Assembly: GCF_022842145.1 (NCBI RefSeq)
Contig: NZ_JALHQD010000006.1
Span: 1-64,000 of the forward strand
DNA: 64,000 bases
Direction: 5' to 3'
From: Tabrizicola sp.
Lineage (GTDB): Bacteria > Pseudomonadota > Alphaproteobacteria > Rhodobacterales > Rhodobacteraceae
How positions within the stretch are numbered: position 1 is the first letter of the stretch; every line of letters begins with the position of its first letter. The position numbers and the translations under genes are program-made. The notes under the pieces were generated by a model that had not been told where the DNA came from, ran no database searches, and saw nothing but the letters and a program-made list of their open reading frames with translations. Positions 10,369-19,960 of the stretch are shown here, piece by piece.

Positions 10369-13300
10369 ATGAAGATCGAGCGGAAGTTCACCACCGAAGC
10401 CACCGGCGCCTACGGGGCCATGAGCTTTGCCATCACCGTTTCCGAAATCCGCAATCCGGACGGCACCGTCGTCTTCCGCAACGACGCGGTTGAAGTTCCC
10501 GAGGGCTGGAGTCAGGTCGCCTCCGACGTGCTCGCCCAGAAGTATTTCCGCAAGGCAGGCGTTCCGGCCGTGCTGAAGAAGGTCAAGGAAAAGGGCGTGC
10601 CCGAGTTCCTGTGGCGCTCCGTCCCCGACGAAGAGGCGCTGGCCCAGCTTCCTGCCGATCAACGTATAGTGGGTGAGACTTCGGCCAAGCAGGTCTTCGA
10701 CCGTCTCGCCGGCGCCTGGGCCTATTGGGGCTGGAAGGGCGGCTACTTCACCACCGAAGCCGACGCCTCCGCCTATTACGACGAGATGCGCTTCATGCTG
10801 GCCCGCCAGATGGCCGCGCCGAACTCGCCGCAGTGGTTCAACACCGGCCTGCATTGGGCCTACGGCATCGACGGCCCGTCGCAGGGCCACTTCTACGTCG
10901 ACCACAAGACCGGCGTCCTGACCAAGTCCACCAGCGCCTACGAACACCCGCAGCCCCACGCCTGCTTCATCCAGTCGGTCAAGGATGACCTCGTTGGCGA
11001 CGGCGGCATCATGGACCTCTGGGTCCGCGAAGCCCGCCTCTTCAAATACGGCTCCGGCACCGGCACCAACTTCTCCTCGCTCCGGGGCGAAGGCGAGAAA
11101 CTGTCGGGCGGCGGCAAGTCCTCCGGCCTGATGGGCTTCCTCAAGATTGGTGACCGCGCTGCGGGCGCCATCAAGTCGGGCGGCACCACCCGCCGTGCGG
11201 CCAAGATGGTCATCATCGACATGGACCACCCCGATGTCGAAGACTTCATCAACTGGAAGGTTATCGAGGAACAGAAGGTCGCCAGCCTGGTGGCCGGTTC
11301 CAAGGTCCACTCCGCCCGCCTGAACGACATCTTCGCCGCGATCAAATCCTTCGACGGCTCGATGGACGGTGCCACCGACCCGGTCGCCAACCCGGCCCTC
11401 AAAGCCGCGATCAAGGCCGCCAAGAAGGCGATGATCCCCGACACCTACACCAACCGCATCCTGCAATACGCGCGTCAGGGCTTCACCTCGATCGAATTCC
11501 CGACCTATGACACCGACTGGGATTCCGAGGCCTACATCTCCGTCTCCGGCCAGAACTCCAACAACTCGGTCCGCGTCACCGACGCCTTCCTCAAGGCCGT
11601 CAAGAATGACCAGCCCTGGGAGCTGATCCGCCGTACCGACGGCAAGGTCGCCAAGACCGTCTCGGCCCGCGACCTCTGGGACCAGATCGGCCACGCCGCC
11701 TGGGCCTGCGCCGACCCCGGCATCCAGTTCCACGACACCGTCAACGCCTGGCACACCTGCCCCGAAGACGGTGCGATCCGTGGTTCCAATCCCTGCTCGG
11801 AGTACATGTTCCTCGACGACACCGCCTGCAACCTGGCGTCGATGAACCTTCTGACTTTCCAGCATAACGGCAAGTTCGACGCCGAGGCCTACGTCCACGC
11901 CTCGCGCCTCTGGACCGTGACCCTGGAAATCTCGGTGATGATGGCGCAGTTCCCCTCGAAGGAAATCGCCCAGCTTAGCTACGACTTCCGCACCCTCGGC
12001 CTCGGCTACGCCAACATCGGCGGGCTTTTGATGAACATGGGCCTTGGCTACGACTCGGACGAAGGCCGCGCCCTCTGCGGCGCCCTGACCGCGATCATGA
12101 CCGGCGTCTCCTATGCCACCTCCGCCGAGATGGCCAAGGAACTGGGGCCCTTCTCCGGCTACCAGCGCAACAAGCACCACATGCTTCGAGTCATCCGCAA
12201 CCATCGCGCGGCCGCCCACGGCACCGCCTACGAAGGCCTGAACGTTCCGGCCGTCGCCCTTGACCACGCGAACGTCCCCGACCAAAGCCTTGTCGCCCTT
12301 GCGAAATCCGCCTGGGACGAGGCCCTGCGCCTTGGCGAAGCCCACGGCTACCGCAACGCCCAGACCACCGTGATCGCCCCCACCGGCACCATCGGTCTGG
12401 TGATGGACTGCGACACCACCGGGATCGAGCCCGACTTCGCCCTCGTCAAGTTCAAGAAACTGGCCGGCGGCGGCTACTTCAAGATCATCAACCAGTCGGT
12501 CCCCGCAGCCCTTGAAACCCTCGGCTACTCCACCGCCCAGGCCGCCGAGATCGTCGCCCATGCCGTCGGCCACGGCTCCTTGGGCCAGGCCCCGGCGATC
12601 AACCACACCTCGCTCATCGGCCACGGCTTTGGCCCGCGCGAGATCGAGAAGATCGAGGCGGCTCTCCCCTCGGCCTTCGACATCAAGTTCGTCTTCAACC
12701 AGTGGACCCTGGGCGTCGACTTCTGCAAAGGCACCCTCGGCATCCCCGAGGACAAGCTGAACGACCCGACCTTCGACCTTTTGCGCCACCTCGGCTTCAC
12801 CAAGGCCCAGATCGACGCCGCCAACGACCACGTCTGCGGCACGATGACCCTGGAGAACGCACCCCACCTGAAGCCCGAACACTACTCGGTCTTCGACTGC
12901 GCCAACCCCTGCGGCAAGACCGGCAAGCGGTTCCTATCGGTCAACAGCCACATCACCATGATGGCCGCCGCGCAGTCCTTCATCTCGGGCGCGATCTCGA
13001 AGACGATCAACATGCCGAACAACGCCACCATCGCGGAAACGCTGGCGGCCTATGAACTTTCCCACTCGCTCGGCATCAAGGCCAACGCGCTCTACCGTGA
13101 CGGCTCCAAGCTTTCGCAACCCCTCGCTTCGGCGCTGATCGAGGATGACGAGGAAGCCGAAGAGATCCTGACCAACGGCTCCACGATGGAAAAGGCCACG
13201 GTGATCGCCGAGAAGATCATCGAAAAGGTCATCATCAAGGAAATCGTCCGCAGCAATCGCGAAAAGCTGCCCGAGCGGCGCAAGGGCTATACCCAGAAGG

Positions 13301-14046
13301 CCATCGTCGGCGGCCACAAGGTCTATCTCCGCACCGGCGAATACGCCGATGGCCAGCTGGGCGAGATCTTCATCGACATGCACAAGGAAGGTGCCGGCTT
13401 CCGCGCGATGATGAACAACTTCGCCATCGCGATCTCGGTCGGCCTGCAATACGGCGTGCCGCTGGAGGAATTCGTCGAAGCCTTCACCTTCACCCGCTTC
13501 GAACCGGCGGGCATGGTCCAGGGGAACGAGACGATCAAGAACGCGACCTCGATCCTCGACTACATCTTCCGCGAACTGGCCGTCAGCTACCTCGACCGCA
13601 CCGACCTCGCCCATGTCGCCCCGAAAGGGGCTGCCTTCGACGACCTCGGCCGCGGTGAGGAAGAGGGCAAGCGCAACATCTCGGAAGTGACCGAGACCGC
13701 CGCTTCCAAATCGCTGGAGGTCCTGCGTCAGGTCGCCTCGACCGGCTACATGCGCAAACGCCTGCCGCAGGAGTTCACCGTCCTGCAAGGTGGGGTAGGG
13801 GCCACAGCTCTCGCCACCGGCACCGATGCCCTGTCGATGCTGATGCCCGACGCCCGCGTGACCGGCTTCTCGGAAACGACCAGCACCTACGCCATGAGCG
13901 CCGTCACCTCCACCGACGCGCGGTCCAAGGCCAAGCTGCAAGGCTACACCGGGGACAGCTGCTCCGAATGCGGCAACTACACGATGGTCCGCAACGGCTC
14001 CTGCCTGAAGTGCAACTCTTGCGGCGGGACGACCGGGTGCAGCTGA
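10369..14046 (+). CDS. nrdJ: Vitamin B12-dependent (class II) ribonucleotide reductase
   Basis: NrdJ reduces ribonucleotides to deoxyribonucleotides using adenosylcobalamin as radical generator and needs no oxygen. The 1225-residue protein begins [20 protein letters not shown]. It shows the reductase barrel motifs [37 protein letters not shown] and [20 protein letters not shown]. The C-terminus is Cys-rich ([31 protein letters not shown], written here as one zinc-ribbon-like region at the last 31 residues). The ATG at 10369 follows AAGGAG with 9-nt spacing, favouring it over the upstream in-frame start at 10312. A candidate NrdR site lies about 180 bp upstream. Confidence 0.97.
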   Translation: MKIERKFTTEATGAYGAMSFAITVSEIRNPDGTVVFRNDAVEVPEGWSQVASDVLAQKYFRKAGVPAVLKKVKEKGVPEFLWRSVPDEEALAQLPADQRIVGETSAKQVFDRLAGAWAYWGWKGGYFTTEADASAYYDEMRFMLARQMAAPNSPQWFNTGLHWAYGIDGPSQGHFYVDHKTGVLTKSTSAYEHPQPHACFIQSVKDDLVGDGGIMDLWVREARLFKYGSGTGTNFSSLRGEGEKLSGGGKSSGLMGFLKIGDRAAGAIKSGGTTRRAAKMVIIDMDHPDVEDFINWKVIEEQKVASLVAGSKVHSARLNDIFAAIKSFDGSMDGATDPVANPALKAAIKAAKKAMIPDTYTNRILQYARQGFTSIEFPTYDTDWDSEAYISVSGQNSNNSVRVTDAFLKAVKNDQPWELIRRTDGKVAKTVSARDLWDQIGHAAWACADPGIQFHDTVNAWHTCPEDGAIRGSNPCSEYMFLDDTACNLASMNLLTFQHNGKFDAEAYVHASRLWTVTLEISVMMAQFPSKEIAQLSYDFRTLGLGYANIGGLLMNMGLGYDSDEGRALCGALTAIMTGVSYATSAEMAKELGPFSGYQRNKHHMLRVIRNHRAAAHGTAYEGLNVPAVALDHANVPDQSLVALAKSAWDEALRLGEAHGYRNAQTTVIAPTGTIGLVMDCDTTGIEPDFALVKFKKLAGGGYFKIINQSVPAALETLGYSTAQAAEIVAHAVGHGSLGQAPAINHTSLIGHGFGPREIEKIEAALPSAFDIKFVFNQWTLGVDFCKGTLGIPEDKLNDPTFDLLRHLGFTKAQIDAANDHVCGTMTLENAPHLKPEHYSVFDCANPCGKTGKRFLSVNSHITMMAAAQSFISGAISKTINMPNNATIAETLAAYELSHSLGIKANALYRDGSKLSQPLASALIEDDEEAEEILTNGSTMEKATVIAEKIIEKVIIKEIVRSNREKLPERRKGYTQKAIVGGHKVYLRTGEYADGQLGEIFIDMHKEGAGFRAMMNNFAIAISVGLQYGVPLEEFVEAFTFTRFEPAGMVQGNETIKNATSILDYIFRELAVSYLDRTDLAHVAPKGAAFDDLGRGEEEGKRNISEVTETAASKSLEVLRQVASTGYMRKRLPQEFTVLQGGVGATALATGTDALSMLMPDARVTGFSETTSTYAMSAVTSTDARSKAKLQGYTGDSCSECGNYTMVRNGSCLKCNSCGGTTGCS

Positions 14047-14061
14047 TGAGGGAGGTCGGAC

Positions 14062-14667
14062 ATGAAGCAGGACCTGACCCTAACCACTAAACGAGCGGTC
14101 ACGATCTTCGAGGAAATGGTTTCTTGTCGGCGCAACTACTGCGCCGACGACGAGTTCTTCAAAATGAGCGACGTCTGGGAATATCTGTGCGACGGTGGCA
14201 ACGAGTGGAAGATTAAGTCCTTCCATCAGCTTCCCGATCAAGCGCTCAGACCCAAAGCGGCAGTCACCGAGTTCGACCACATTGTGCGCTTGATCGTCGA
14301 GTCAGGGCTGTGGTCACGCGCGCAACAAGGGGACAAGCTGTCCAATTTCGTGCTCGCGCACGAAGCTGGGCATTTGCAGCTTCGGCACAACTCTCGGACG
14401 GCGGTGCGCCATTTCATGATGGTGGCCGGCGAAAAGGGAAACTCTGTCATCCCGCAAGACTACTTTGAACTTGAGGCAAACTTCGCCGCTGTCGTCTTCC
14501 AGAGTGGAGTGGCGCTCTTGGATGTGAGCCTAAGTTCAAATGAACTGGCGCGGCGAGCGTTCTCTGATGTCGCTCAGGTCAAGAAAGTGCAGGCAATGGT
14601 TCGCACGGAAGTCTTCATGCGCGAACTTAATCGGCCGCGTCCGTCTTACCCGAGGGCGGTGCTCTAG
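14062..14667 (+). CDS. ImmA/IrrE-type zinc metallopeptidase, stand-alone
   Basis: The 201-residue protein has HEAGH (100-104) within LAHEAGHLQLRH, and a downstream ELEANFAA (136-143) whose Glu can supply the third zinc ligand, as in ImmA/IrrE peptidases. There is no helix-turn-helix domain. Residues 1-90 (with CRRNYC and WEYLCDGG) resemble nothing I recognise. The gene starts 15 bp after nrdJ behind GAGGGAGG, yet its base composition is clearly more AT-rich than its neighbours, suggesting acquisition. Family members cleave repressors of mobile elements or act in toxin-antitoxin-like modules. No partner repressor is visible here, so its target is unknown. Confidence 0.72.
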   Translation: MKQDLTLTTKRAVTIFEEMVSCRRNYCADDEFFKMSDVWEYLCDGGNEWKIKSFHQLPDQALRPKAAVTEFDHIVRLIVESGLWSRAQQGDKLSNFVLAHEAGHLQLRHNSRTAVRHFMMVAGEKGNSVIPQDYFELEANFAAVVFQSGVALLDVSLSSNELARRAFSDVAQVKKVQAMVRTEVFMRELNRPRPSYPRAVL

Positions 14668-14700
14668 GCACTGGGAGCGGAAGAAGGCTCCGAGTGCTTT
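14668..14700 (+). terminator. Terminator after the metallopeptidase gene
   Basis: GCACT-G-GGAGC (14668-14678) pairs with GCTCC-G-AGTGC (14687-14697) with one G.G mismatch, followed by TTTAAAT. It begins directly after the stop codon. Confidence 0.65.
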
Positions 14701-14773
14701 AAATCCCCAAGTATCCCACGGGGATCCGGGGGTGTGAAACATCCGGATGCCAAAACAAATGAGCGCTATGTCT

Positions 14774-14807
14774 GCTGCCCGATTTGTCCGTCGACAAATC
14801 GGGCAGC
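14774..14807. repeat. Perfect 15-bp stem-loop with 4-nt loop
   Basis: GCTGCCCGATTTGTC (14774-14788) is exactly complementary to the 15 bases at 14793-14807, separated by the loop CGTC. No T-tract follows on either strand. It lies between two convergent genes. It could be a transcription barrier, a processing site or the remnant of a mobile element end. Confidence 0.75.
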
Positions 14808-14860
14808 GCCTGCCTGCCTAAGCCACTTTTATGTAGTGGTCACACGCCGTGATTGACGGC

Positions 14861-15244
14861 TCAGACGTCGCTCGGCGCGGACTCTTCCGGTGCGGGCTCT
14901 GTCGGCGCGGGCTCTTCCGGCGCGGGCTCTTCCGGCGCGGGCTCTTCCGGCGCGGGTTCTTCCGGCGCGGGTTCTTCCGGTGCGGGTTCTTCCGGTGCGG
15001 GCTCTTCCGGCGGTGCGGGCTCGTCCGGCAGTACGGGCTCTTCCGGAACAGGCTCCTCGATCACGACCGGCTTGGTGCCGCCCGCATTACCGTTCAGCTT
15101 TCCGTTCTTGCCTTGGTTTCCGGCACCAGGTGCCACCCAGCCGGCTTCGGCTTTGTCCAACAGCGAGGTGCCCAGATTGCGGGCCTCCGCGGCACCGGCC
15201 ATAAGAATTGCAACGCTGCAAAGAGCGAGCGGGTTCATAGACAT
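14861..15244 (-). CDS. Exported Pro/Glu-repeat protein
   Basis: The 127-residue protein starts MSMNPLALCSVAILMAGAAEA, a signal peptide with likely cleavage after AEA. A short Gly/Asn/Lys segment follows (GNQGKNGKLNGNAGG). The C-terminal half is almost pure EEPAP repeats, ending PAPEESAPSDV. The ATG at 15244 was chosen because AAAGGA stands 5 nt upstream; a GTG five codons earlier is possible. Acidic proline-rich tails of this kind form extended periplasmic spacers, but no partner is visible. Function is unknown. Confidence 0.75.
   Translation of the reverse strand: MSMNPLALCSVAILMAGAAEARNLGTSLLDKAEAGWVAPGAGNQGKNGKLNGNAGGTKPVVIEEPVPEEPVLPDEPAPPEEPAPEEPAPEEPAPEEPAPEEPAPEEPAPEEPAPTEPAPEESAPSDV
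14882..15001 (-). repeat. Tandem 15-bp repeat, eight units
   Basis: Eight consecutive 15-bp units (plus-strand form CTCTTCCGGCGCGGG with one- or two-base variants) encode EEPAP in the minus-strand gene. A ninth, altered unit with a 3-bp insertion follows. Near-identity of adjacent units suggests recent slippage expansion. Confidence 0.9.
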
Positions 15245-15593
15245 TTTTTTTCCTTTCACGGGAGGATGACTTGCCCGCGCAAATAGTTATAGCCAGATGG
15301 AGACACGTTCGTAGTAACGCAAAGGTTGATCCACGCGCGCATTCGTTAGCACGACCACAACTTTCGGTAGGCTTGGCTCGCTCTCGCACCTGCCACACTA
15401 TCCACTGGTATCCGCTGGCCTGAGGCGTCGGACAACACCAGGGAACGGACTGCTCCTTGACCCGCGCTGGGAAGGTCGGGGAGCCGAAGGCGCGATGTAG
15501 CGCACCCTGCGCTGCGTTCGGGCGGCGGTCCCCACGATGCCCCTTCCCCCCGCCGCCCCCAATGATTACCTCTGCACCGAACGGAGATCCGCG
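15245..15593. other. Intergenic region between divergent genes
   Basis: About 350 bp separate the Pro/Glu-repeat gene (leftward) and the luciferase-like gene (rightward). It should hold both promoters. A leftward -10-like TATAAC lies near 15286-15291. I see no RNA gene or convincing operator. Confidence 0.35.
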
Positions 15594-16592
15594 ATGCAGC
15601 ACTATTCCTACCTCGACCTGGCCTCGATTCCCGAAGGCCAGACCGCGGCCGACGCCTTTGCGGCGACCGTCGATCTGGCCCGCGCGGCGGAACGGGCGGG
15701 CTTTCACCGCTACTGGCTGGCCGAACATCACAACATGCCCGGCATCGCCAGCGCCGCGACCGCCGTCCTGATCGGACATGTCGCGGGCCAGACCCGCACG
15801 ATGCGGATTGGCGCGGGCGGCATCATGCTGCCGAACCACTCCCCCCTTACCGTGGCCGAGCAGTTTGGCACACTCGCGACCCTTTATCCGAACCGCATCG
15901 ACCTCGGCCTCGGCCGCGCGCCCGGCACCGACATGGTCACGGCCCGCGCTCTCCGCCGCCACATGGAACCCGAGGATACCTTCCCGCAGGACGTGCAAGA
16001 GCTGATCGGCTATTTCGGCGACGCCGCCGGCCCCGTGCAGGCGATCCCCGGCACCGGAACCCATGTGCCCGTCTGGATTCTCGGCTCCAGCCTCTTCGGC
16101 GCGCAGCTCGCGGCCTGGTTGGGCCTGCCTTACGCCTTCGCCTCGCATTTCGCGCCCACGCATCTGGACGAGGCGCTGGAAGTCTACCGCCGCAGCTTCC
16201 GCCCCTCGGACCGGCTGGCAAAGCCGCATGTGATGATCGCGGTCGGCGTCTGTGCGGCCGCCACCGACGCGGAGGCGACCTACCTCCGCTCCTCGCAACT
16301 CCTCGCCTTCGCGCGGCTCAGGACCGGACAGCCGGGCAAGCTGCCGCGCCCGACGCATGATCTGGACGGCATCCCCGCCCCGATCCTGGCCCAGGCCAAG
16401 TATGCGCTCTCCTGTTCCGCCGTCGGCTCGCCCGCCACCGTGCGCCATGAGCTTGCCGCCCTGATGGCCCGCTACCGCCCGGACGAGATCATGATCACCG
16501 GCATGATGCACGACCACGCAGCGCGCGTCCGCTCTCTGGAGATTGCGGCCGACGTCTTGGCAGACCTGGTGACGCCCGCCGCGGCGGCCTGA
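15594..16592 (+). CDS. LLM-class flavin-dependent oxidoreductase
   Basis: This 332-residue luciferase-like monooxygenase-fold protein belongs to the single-component group: [18 protein letters not shown], then [52 protein letters not shown] and a C-terminal [13 protein letters not shown]. Such proteins bind FMN or F420; the substrate is unknown. The ATG at 15594 follows CGGAGA and gives the normal family length; an upstream in-frame start at 15537 adds unconserved residues. It is not in an operon with the Fur-family gene, which starts 160 bp later. Confidence 0.88.
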   Translation: MQHYSYLDLASIPEGQTAADAFAATVDLARAAERAGFHRYWLAEHHNMPGIASAATAVLIGHVAGQTRTMRIGAGGIMLPNHSPLTVAEQFGTLATLYPNRIDLGLGRAPGTDMVTARALRRHMEPEDTFPQDVQELIGYFGDAAGPVQAIPGTGTHVPVWILGSSLFGAQLAAWLGLPYAFASHFAPTHLDEALEVYRRSFRPSDRLAKPHVMIAVGVCAAATDAEATYLRSSQLLAFARLRTGQPGKLPRPTHDLDGIPAPILAQAKYALSCSAVGSPATVRHELAALMARYRPDEIMITGMMHDHAARVRSLEIAADVLADLVTPAAAA

Positions 16593-16632
16593 CGTAAGCC
16601 TGCACCGCCGCGGAAACTGCCCGTAATGTTAA

Positions 16633-16642
16633 GTGTTAACAC
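16633..16642. promoter_or_regulatory. 10-bp palindrome in the fur-family upstream region
   Basis: GTGTTAACAC is a perfect palindrome in an AT-rich stretch about 110 bp upstream of the Fur-family start. It may be a regulator site; no footprint-level consensus match can be claimed. Confidence 0.2.
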
Positions 16643-16752
16643 CACCCTAACGCCCACAGCTAACCCCTTGGAATCCTTTGCGGCCCCCACCGCCCCGCGC
16701 GCGGGCACCCCAAGCGTTTGACCGGACCCCAACCCCCCGCTACCATCGGCCC

Positions 16753-17160
16753 ATGAAAGCGAACCCCACCCAGGCCCTCCGCGACACCGGAGTCCGCGTG
16801 ACCCGCCAGCGGGAGACGCTCCTCAAGGTCCTCACGGAAGCCGAAGACCATCCCGACGCCGCCGAACTGCACCGCCGGGCGCGGACCCTCGACGACAGCC
16901 TCTCCCTCGCCACCGTCTACCGCACCCTCTCGGTTCTGGAACGCGAAGGCGTCGTCCTGCGGCTTGCCCTGGAAAACGGCGGCGCGCGGTACGAGGTCGC
17001 CGACGCCCCCCACCACGACCACATCGTCGACCTCGACACCGGCCAGATCACCGAGTTCCGGTCCGAAAAGATCGAACAGCTCCAGCGCGAAATCGCAGCC
17101 GAGCTTGGCTACGATATCGTCCATCACCGGATGGAACTCTACTGCCGGAAGAAGCTTTAG
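16753..17160 (+). CDS. fur: Fur-family metal-responsive regulator (Fur/Mur type)
   Basis: The 135-residue protein has a winged-helix N-terminus (GVRVTRQRETLLKVL; LSLATVYRTLSVLEREGVV) and the dimerisation/metal domain beginning APHHDHIVDLDTGQITEF. The usual structural-zinc CxxC is absent: the family position LDCG reads LDTG. Only one Cys remains, near the C-terminus. This pattern is typical of alphaproteobacterial Fur/Mur proteins, which sense manganese or iron. The ATG at 16753 gives standard length. It is tail-to-tail with the TMADH-type gene. Confidence 0.9.
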   Translation: MKANPTQALRDTGVRVTRQRETLLKVLTEAEDHPDAAELHRRARTLDDSLSLATVYRTLSVLEREGVVLRLALENGGARYEVADAPHHDHIVDLDTGQITEFRSEKIEQLQREIAAELGYDIVHHRMELYCRKKL

Positions 17161-17169
17161 CCCCGACCC

Positions 17170-19194
17170 TCAGACCGTCCTCACCAACCGCAGCGCATCA
17201 TAGATCGCCGCATGCGTGTTCCTCGCCTCGACCGCGTCGCCGATCCGGAAGAGCTGGAACCCCTCCACCGCAGGCTGCGCCAGCCCCTCGATCAGCGCGT
17301 CGTAGTCCACCGCGCCCTTGTTGCCCGACTGCGGCTTCAAGTGGAAGTAGAGGTCCGCCAGCGGCTGCGTCCCGCCGTTCACCACCACCTGGTCAAAGAC
17401 CGCAGTCCGGTCGAGCTTCATGTAATCCGACCCGATCACCGCCTCCAGCTGGTTCCCCGCCCGGCGCACCGCGTCCAGCTTGTAGGTCACCGTGAAGGTC
17501 ACCGCCTTGTCCTGCAACGCGCGCATGTAGGGGACCAGATTCATCCCCATCACCTCGGGCGAGAAGCTGCGGTCGCGGGTCATGACCTCGACCTTCGCGC
17601 CGGACTCCGCGATGATCTGCGCCGCCTGCAAGGCCGCATGGTCGCCCGCGTCGTCATAGATCAGCACGTTCGTTCCCGGCTTTGCATCGCCCGACAGGAT
17701 GTCCCAGGCCGAGACGACAAGGTCGTTCCCCTCGGCCAGCAGACCGGTCGTCGGAAGGCCCCCTGTCGCGATCACGACCACGTCGGGCTTTTCGGCCATC
17801 ACGTCCTCCGCCTCGGCCCAGGTGTTGAAGCGGAACTCCACCCCTTTCGCCGTGCATTGCGCATGCCGCCAGTCGATGATTCCGATCATCTCGGCGCGCC
17901 GTTTCAGCTGCGAGGTCAGCCGCACCTGCCCACCTGGTCGATCTGCAACCTCGAAGACCACCACTGAATGCCCCCGCTCGGCAGCCACCCGCGCGGCCTC
18001 AAGCCCCGCCGGGCCGGCACCGACCACCACGACCTTCTTCCGCACCTCGGCCTTCGCGATCTCGTGCGGCTGGGTCGCTTCGCGCCCGGTTGAGGGGTTG
18101 TGGATGCAAAGCGCCATGCCTCCCTGGTAGATCCGGTCCAGGCAGTAGGTTGCGCCAACGCAAGGCCGGATGTCGTTCTCGCGGCCTTCGACGATCTTGC
18201 GGACGATGTGAGGGTCCGCCATGTGGGCCCGCGTCATTCCCACCATGTCGACCTGGCCCGTCGCCACCGCGTGACGCGCTGTCGCCACGTCGGGGATGCG
18301 GGCGGCGTGCAGCGTCGGCATGCCGACCTCGGCCTTGATGCGGCCCGCGAAATCCAGGTGCGGCGCCGATCGCATTCCCTGGACCGGGATCAGATCGGTC
18401 ATCGCCGGATCGGTATGGATCCGGCTGCGGTTGACGTTCAGGTAGTCCACCAGACCCGAGTCGCGGAAGATCTTGCCGATCGCAACGCCTTCCTCGATGT
18501 CGATCCCACCCGGCTCCATCTCGTCGACGCCGTACCGCATGCCGATGATGATCTTGTTGCCGACCCGCTTGCGGATCGCGGCGAGGATTTCCATCGTCAG
18601 GCGTGCGCGGTTTTCCAAACTGCCGCCGTACGGCGCGTCAAGGGTGTTGGTCAGGGGCGACATGAACTGGTCAAGCAGGTGGCCGTGGCACATGATCTCG
18701 ATTCCGTCGAGACCCGCCGCCTGCATCCGTTCGGCGGCATCGACATAGTCGCGGATGATGCGCGCGATGTCCCAGTCCTCGGCCGGTTTCGGCGTGGCGC
18801 GGTGGGCCGGTTCGCGTTCGTGGGTAGAGGAGACCACGGGCAGCCAGTCGCCCTTGTCCCAGCGCGTCCGGCGGCCAAGATGCGACAGCTGGATCATCAC
18901 CGCCGCGCCCGCCTCGTGGCAGTCGTCGGCCAGCTGCTTCATCCACGGCACGATCTCGTCCTTCCAGACGAGGAGGTTGGAGAAAACCGGCGGGCTGTCG
19001 CGGCTGGTGCTGGCCGAACCCGCGGTCATCACCATCGAGACCCCGGCCTTCGCCCGCTCCAGATGGTAAAGCCGATAGCGATCCTTTGGCATCCCGTCGT
19101 CGCCATAGGCCGGCTCGTGGCTGGTCGTCATGATCCGGTTGCGCAGCGTCAGGTGTTTCAACTGGTAGGGCTGGAGGAGCGGATCGTTCGACAT
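17170..19194 (-). CDS. TMADH/dienoyl-CoA-reductase-type FMN-FAD oxidoreductase
   Basis: The 674-residue protein has two parts: an Old-Yellow-Enzyme-like FMN barrel (1-370) and a pyridine-nucleotide-disulfide-type domain (about 385-674, GAGPAGLEAARVAAERGH from 392). They are joined by an iron-sulfur segment. In trimethylamine dehydrogenase the cluster ligands are Cys345, 348, 351 and 364. Here the segment CVGATYCLDRIYQGGMALC supplies Cys345, 351 and 363, with Ala at 348. Relatives include N-demethylases of the dimethylglycine (DgcA) and N-methylproline/stachydrine type, so an N-methylated amine is a reasonable guess. It is divergent from a TetR regulator across a palindromic operator. Confidence 0.85.
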   Translation of the reverse strand: MSNDPLLQPYQLKHLTLRNRIMTTSHEPAYGDDGMPKDRYRLYHLERAKAGVSMVMTAGSASTSRDSPPVFSNLLVWKDEIVPWMKQLADDCHEAGAAVMIQLSHLGRRTRWDKGDWLPVVSSTHEREPAHRATPKPAEDWDIARIIRDYVDAAERMQAAGLDGIEIMCHGHLLDQFMSPLTNTLDAPYGGSLENRARLTMEILAAIRKRVGNKIIIGMRYGVDEMEPGGIDIEEGVAIGKIFRDSGLVDYLNVNRSRIHTDPAMTDLIPVQGMRSAPHLDFAGRIKAEVGMPTLHAARIPDVATARHAVATGQVDMVGMTRAHMADPHIVRKIVEGRENDIRPCVGATYCLDRIYQGGMALCIHNPSTGREATQPHEIAKAEVRKKVVVVGAGPAGLEAARVAAERGHSVVVFEVADRPGGQVRLTSQLKRRAEMIGIIDWRHAQCTAKGVEFRFNTWAEAEDVMAEKPDVVVIATGGLPTTGLLAEGNDLVVSAWDILSGDAKPGTNVLIYDDAGDHAALQAAQIIAESGAKVEVMTRDRSFSPEVMGMNLVPYMRALQDKAVTFTVTYKLDAVRRAGNQLEAVIGSDYMKLDRTAVFDQVVVNGGTQPLADLYFHLKPQSGNKGAVDYDALIEGLAQPAVEGFQLFRIGDAVEARNTHAAIYDALRLVRTV

Positions 19195-19242
19195 GAGACC
19201 GGCCTGTGTGATGGGGAATCGGGATCTGCGGCGACTATCGCA

Positions 19243-19266
19243 AAACTTGACACATGTGTCGAGTTT
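19243..19266. promoter_or_regulatory. 24-bp palindromic operator between TMADH-type gene and tetR
   Basis: A 24-bp palindrome is centred at 19254/19255 (core GACACATGTGTC); only one base pair deviates from perfect symmetry. It overlaps TTGACA (19247-19252) for the rightward tetR gene. It also overlaps a leftward TCGACA with a -10-like GATAGT 17 bp away. This is the expected position for autoregulation and control of the divergent enzyme by the TetR protein. Confidence 0.75.
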
Positions 19267-19315
19267 GTTCTGATCCGCCTTGTGCGGTGCGATCCGGAAT
19301 GGTTAGGTCAGCGGT

Positions 19316-19960
19316 ATGAACACGCAAAAGACCGAACGCGGCTGGCGTGGAACGCCGGATCTCTGGCTGGAGGCGGCCTATGACCTTCTGGTCGAGGGTG
19401 GGGTCGAAGCGGTCAAGGTGATGCCCCTTGCCGAACGGCTGGGCCTGTCGCGCACCAGCTTTTACTGGCACTTTCCCGACCGCGAGGCGCTGCTGACTGG
19501 CCTGGTCGAGCGTTGGCGGGCGAAGAATACCGGCAATCTCGTCGCGCAGTGCGAAGCGCCGGCTGCGACGATTGCAGAAGCGATGCTGAACCTTGTGGAT
19601 TGCTGGATCGACCCCCAGTTGTTCGACAGCAGGCTGGAATTCGCGATGCGGACCTGGGCTCTGACCGATCGAGCGGTCGAGCAGGCGATGACCGAGGCCG
19701 ATACGGTGCGGATTGCCGCGATTACCGTGCTGTTCCGCCGCTTCGGATATGATGACACTCAAGCCGACACCCGCGCGCGGGCGCTGTATCTCACTCAGGT
19801 GGGCTATATTGCCCTGCGGTCGCAGGAAAGCTTTGACGTCCGGATGGGGCGCATCCCGGCTTATGTGCTGACCTTCTCGGGTGTTGCGCCGACCCAGGAA
19901 GAGGTGGCGGCCTTCCAGGCACGGCACGCCGTCAGGTCAGGCGCATCAGCAGGTCCTTGA
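19316..19960 (+). CDS. TetR-family regulator
   Basis: The 214-residue protein has a TetR-type HTH near residues 12-60 (LWLEAAYDLLVEGGVEAVKV; LAERLGLSRTSFYWHFPDREALL) and a helical ligand-binding part with MRTWALTDRAVEQAM. It probably controls the divergent TMADH-type enzyme through the palindrome between them. Its 3' end overlaps the convergent MarR gene by 29 bp. The inducer is unknown. Confidence 0.9.
   Translation: MNTQKTERGWRGTPDLWLEAAYDLLVEGGVEAVKVMPLAERLGLSRTSFYWHFPDREALLTGLVERWRAKNTGNLVAQCEAPAATIAEAMLNLVDCWIDPQLFDSRLEFAMRTWALTDRAVEQAMTEADTVRIAAITVLFRRFGYDDTQADTRARALYLTQVGYIALRSQESFDVRMGRIPAYVLTFSGVAPTQEEVAAFQARHAVRSGASAGP

Noticed and set aside
10342-12882. 846-codon open frame antisense to nrdJ
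   Set aside because: Shadow of a strongly conserved gene in GC-rich DNA; the translation is low-complexity Gly/Val/Asp-rich with no recognisable domain.
14882-15001. CRISPR-like array
   Set aside because: The 15-bp repeats are contiguous with no spacers and stay in frame within a coding sequence.
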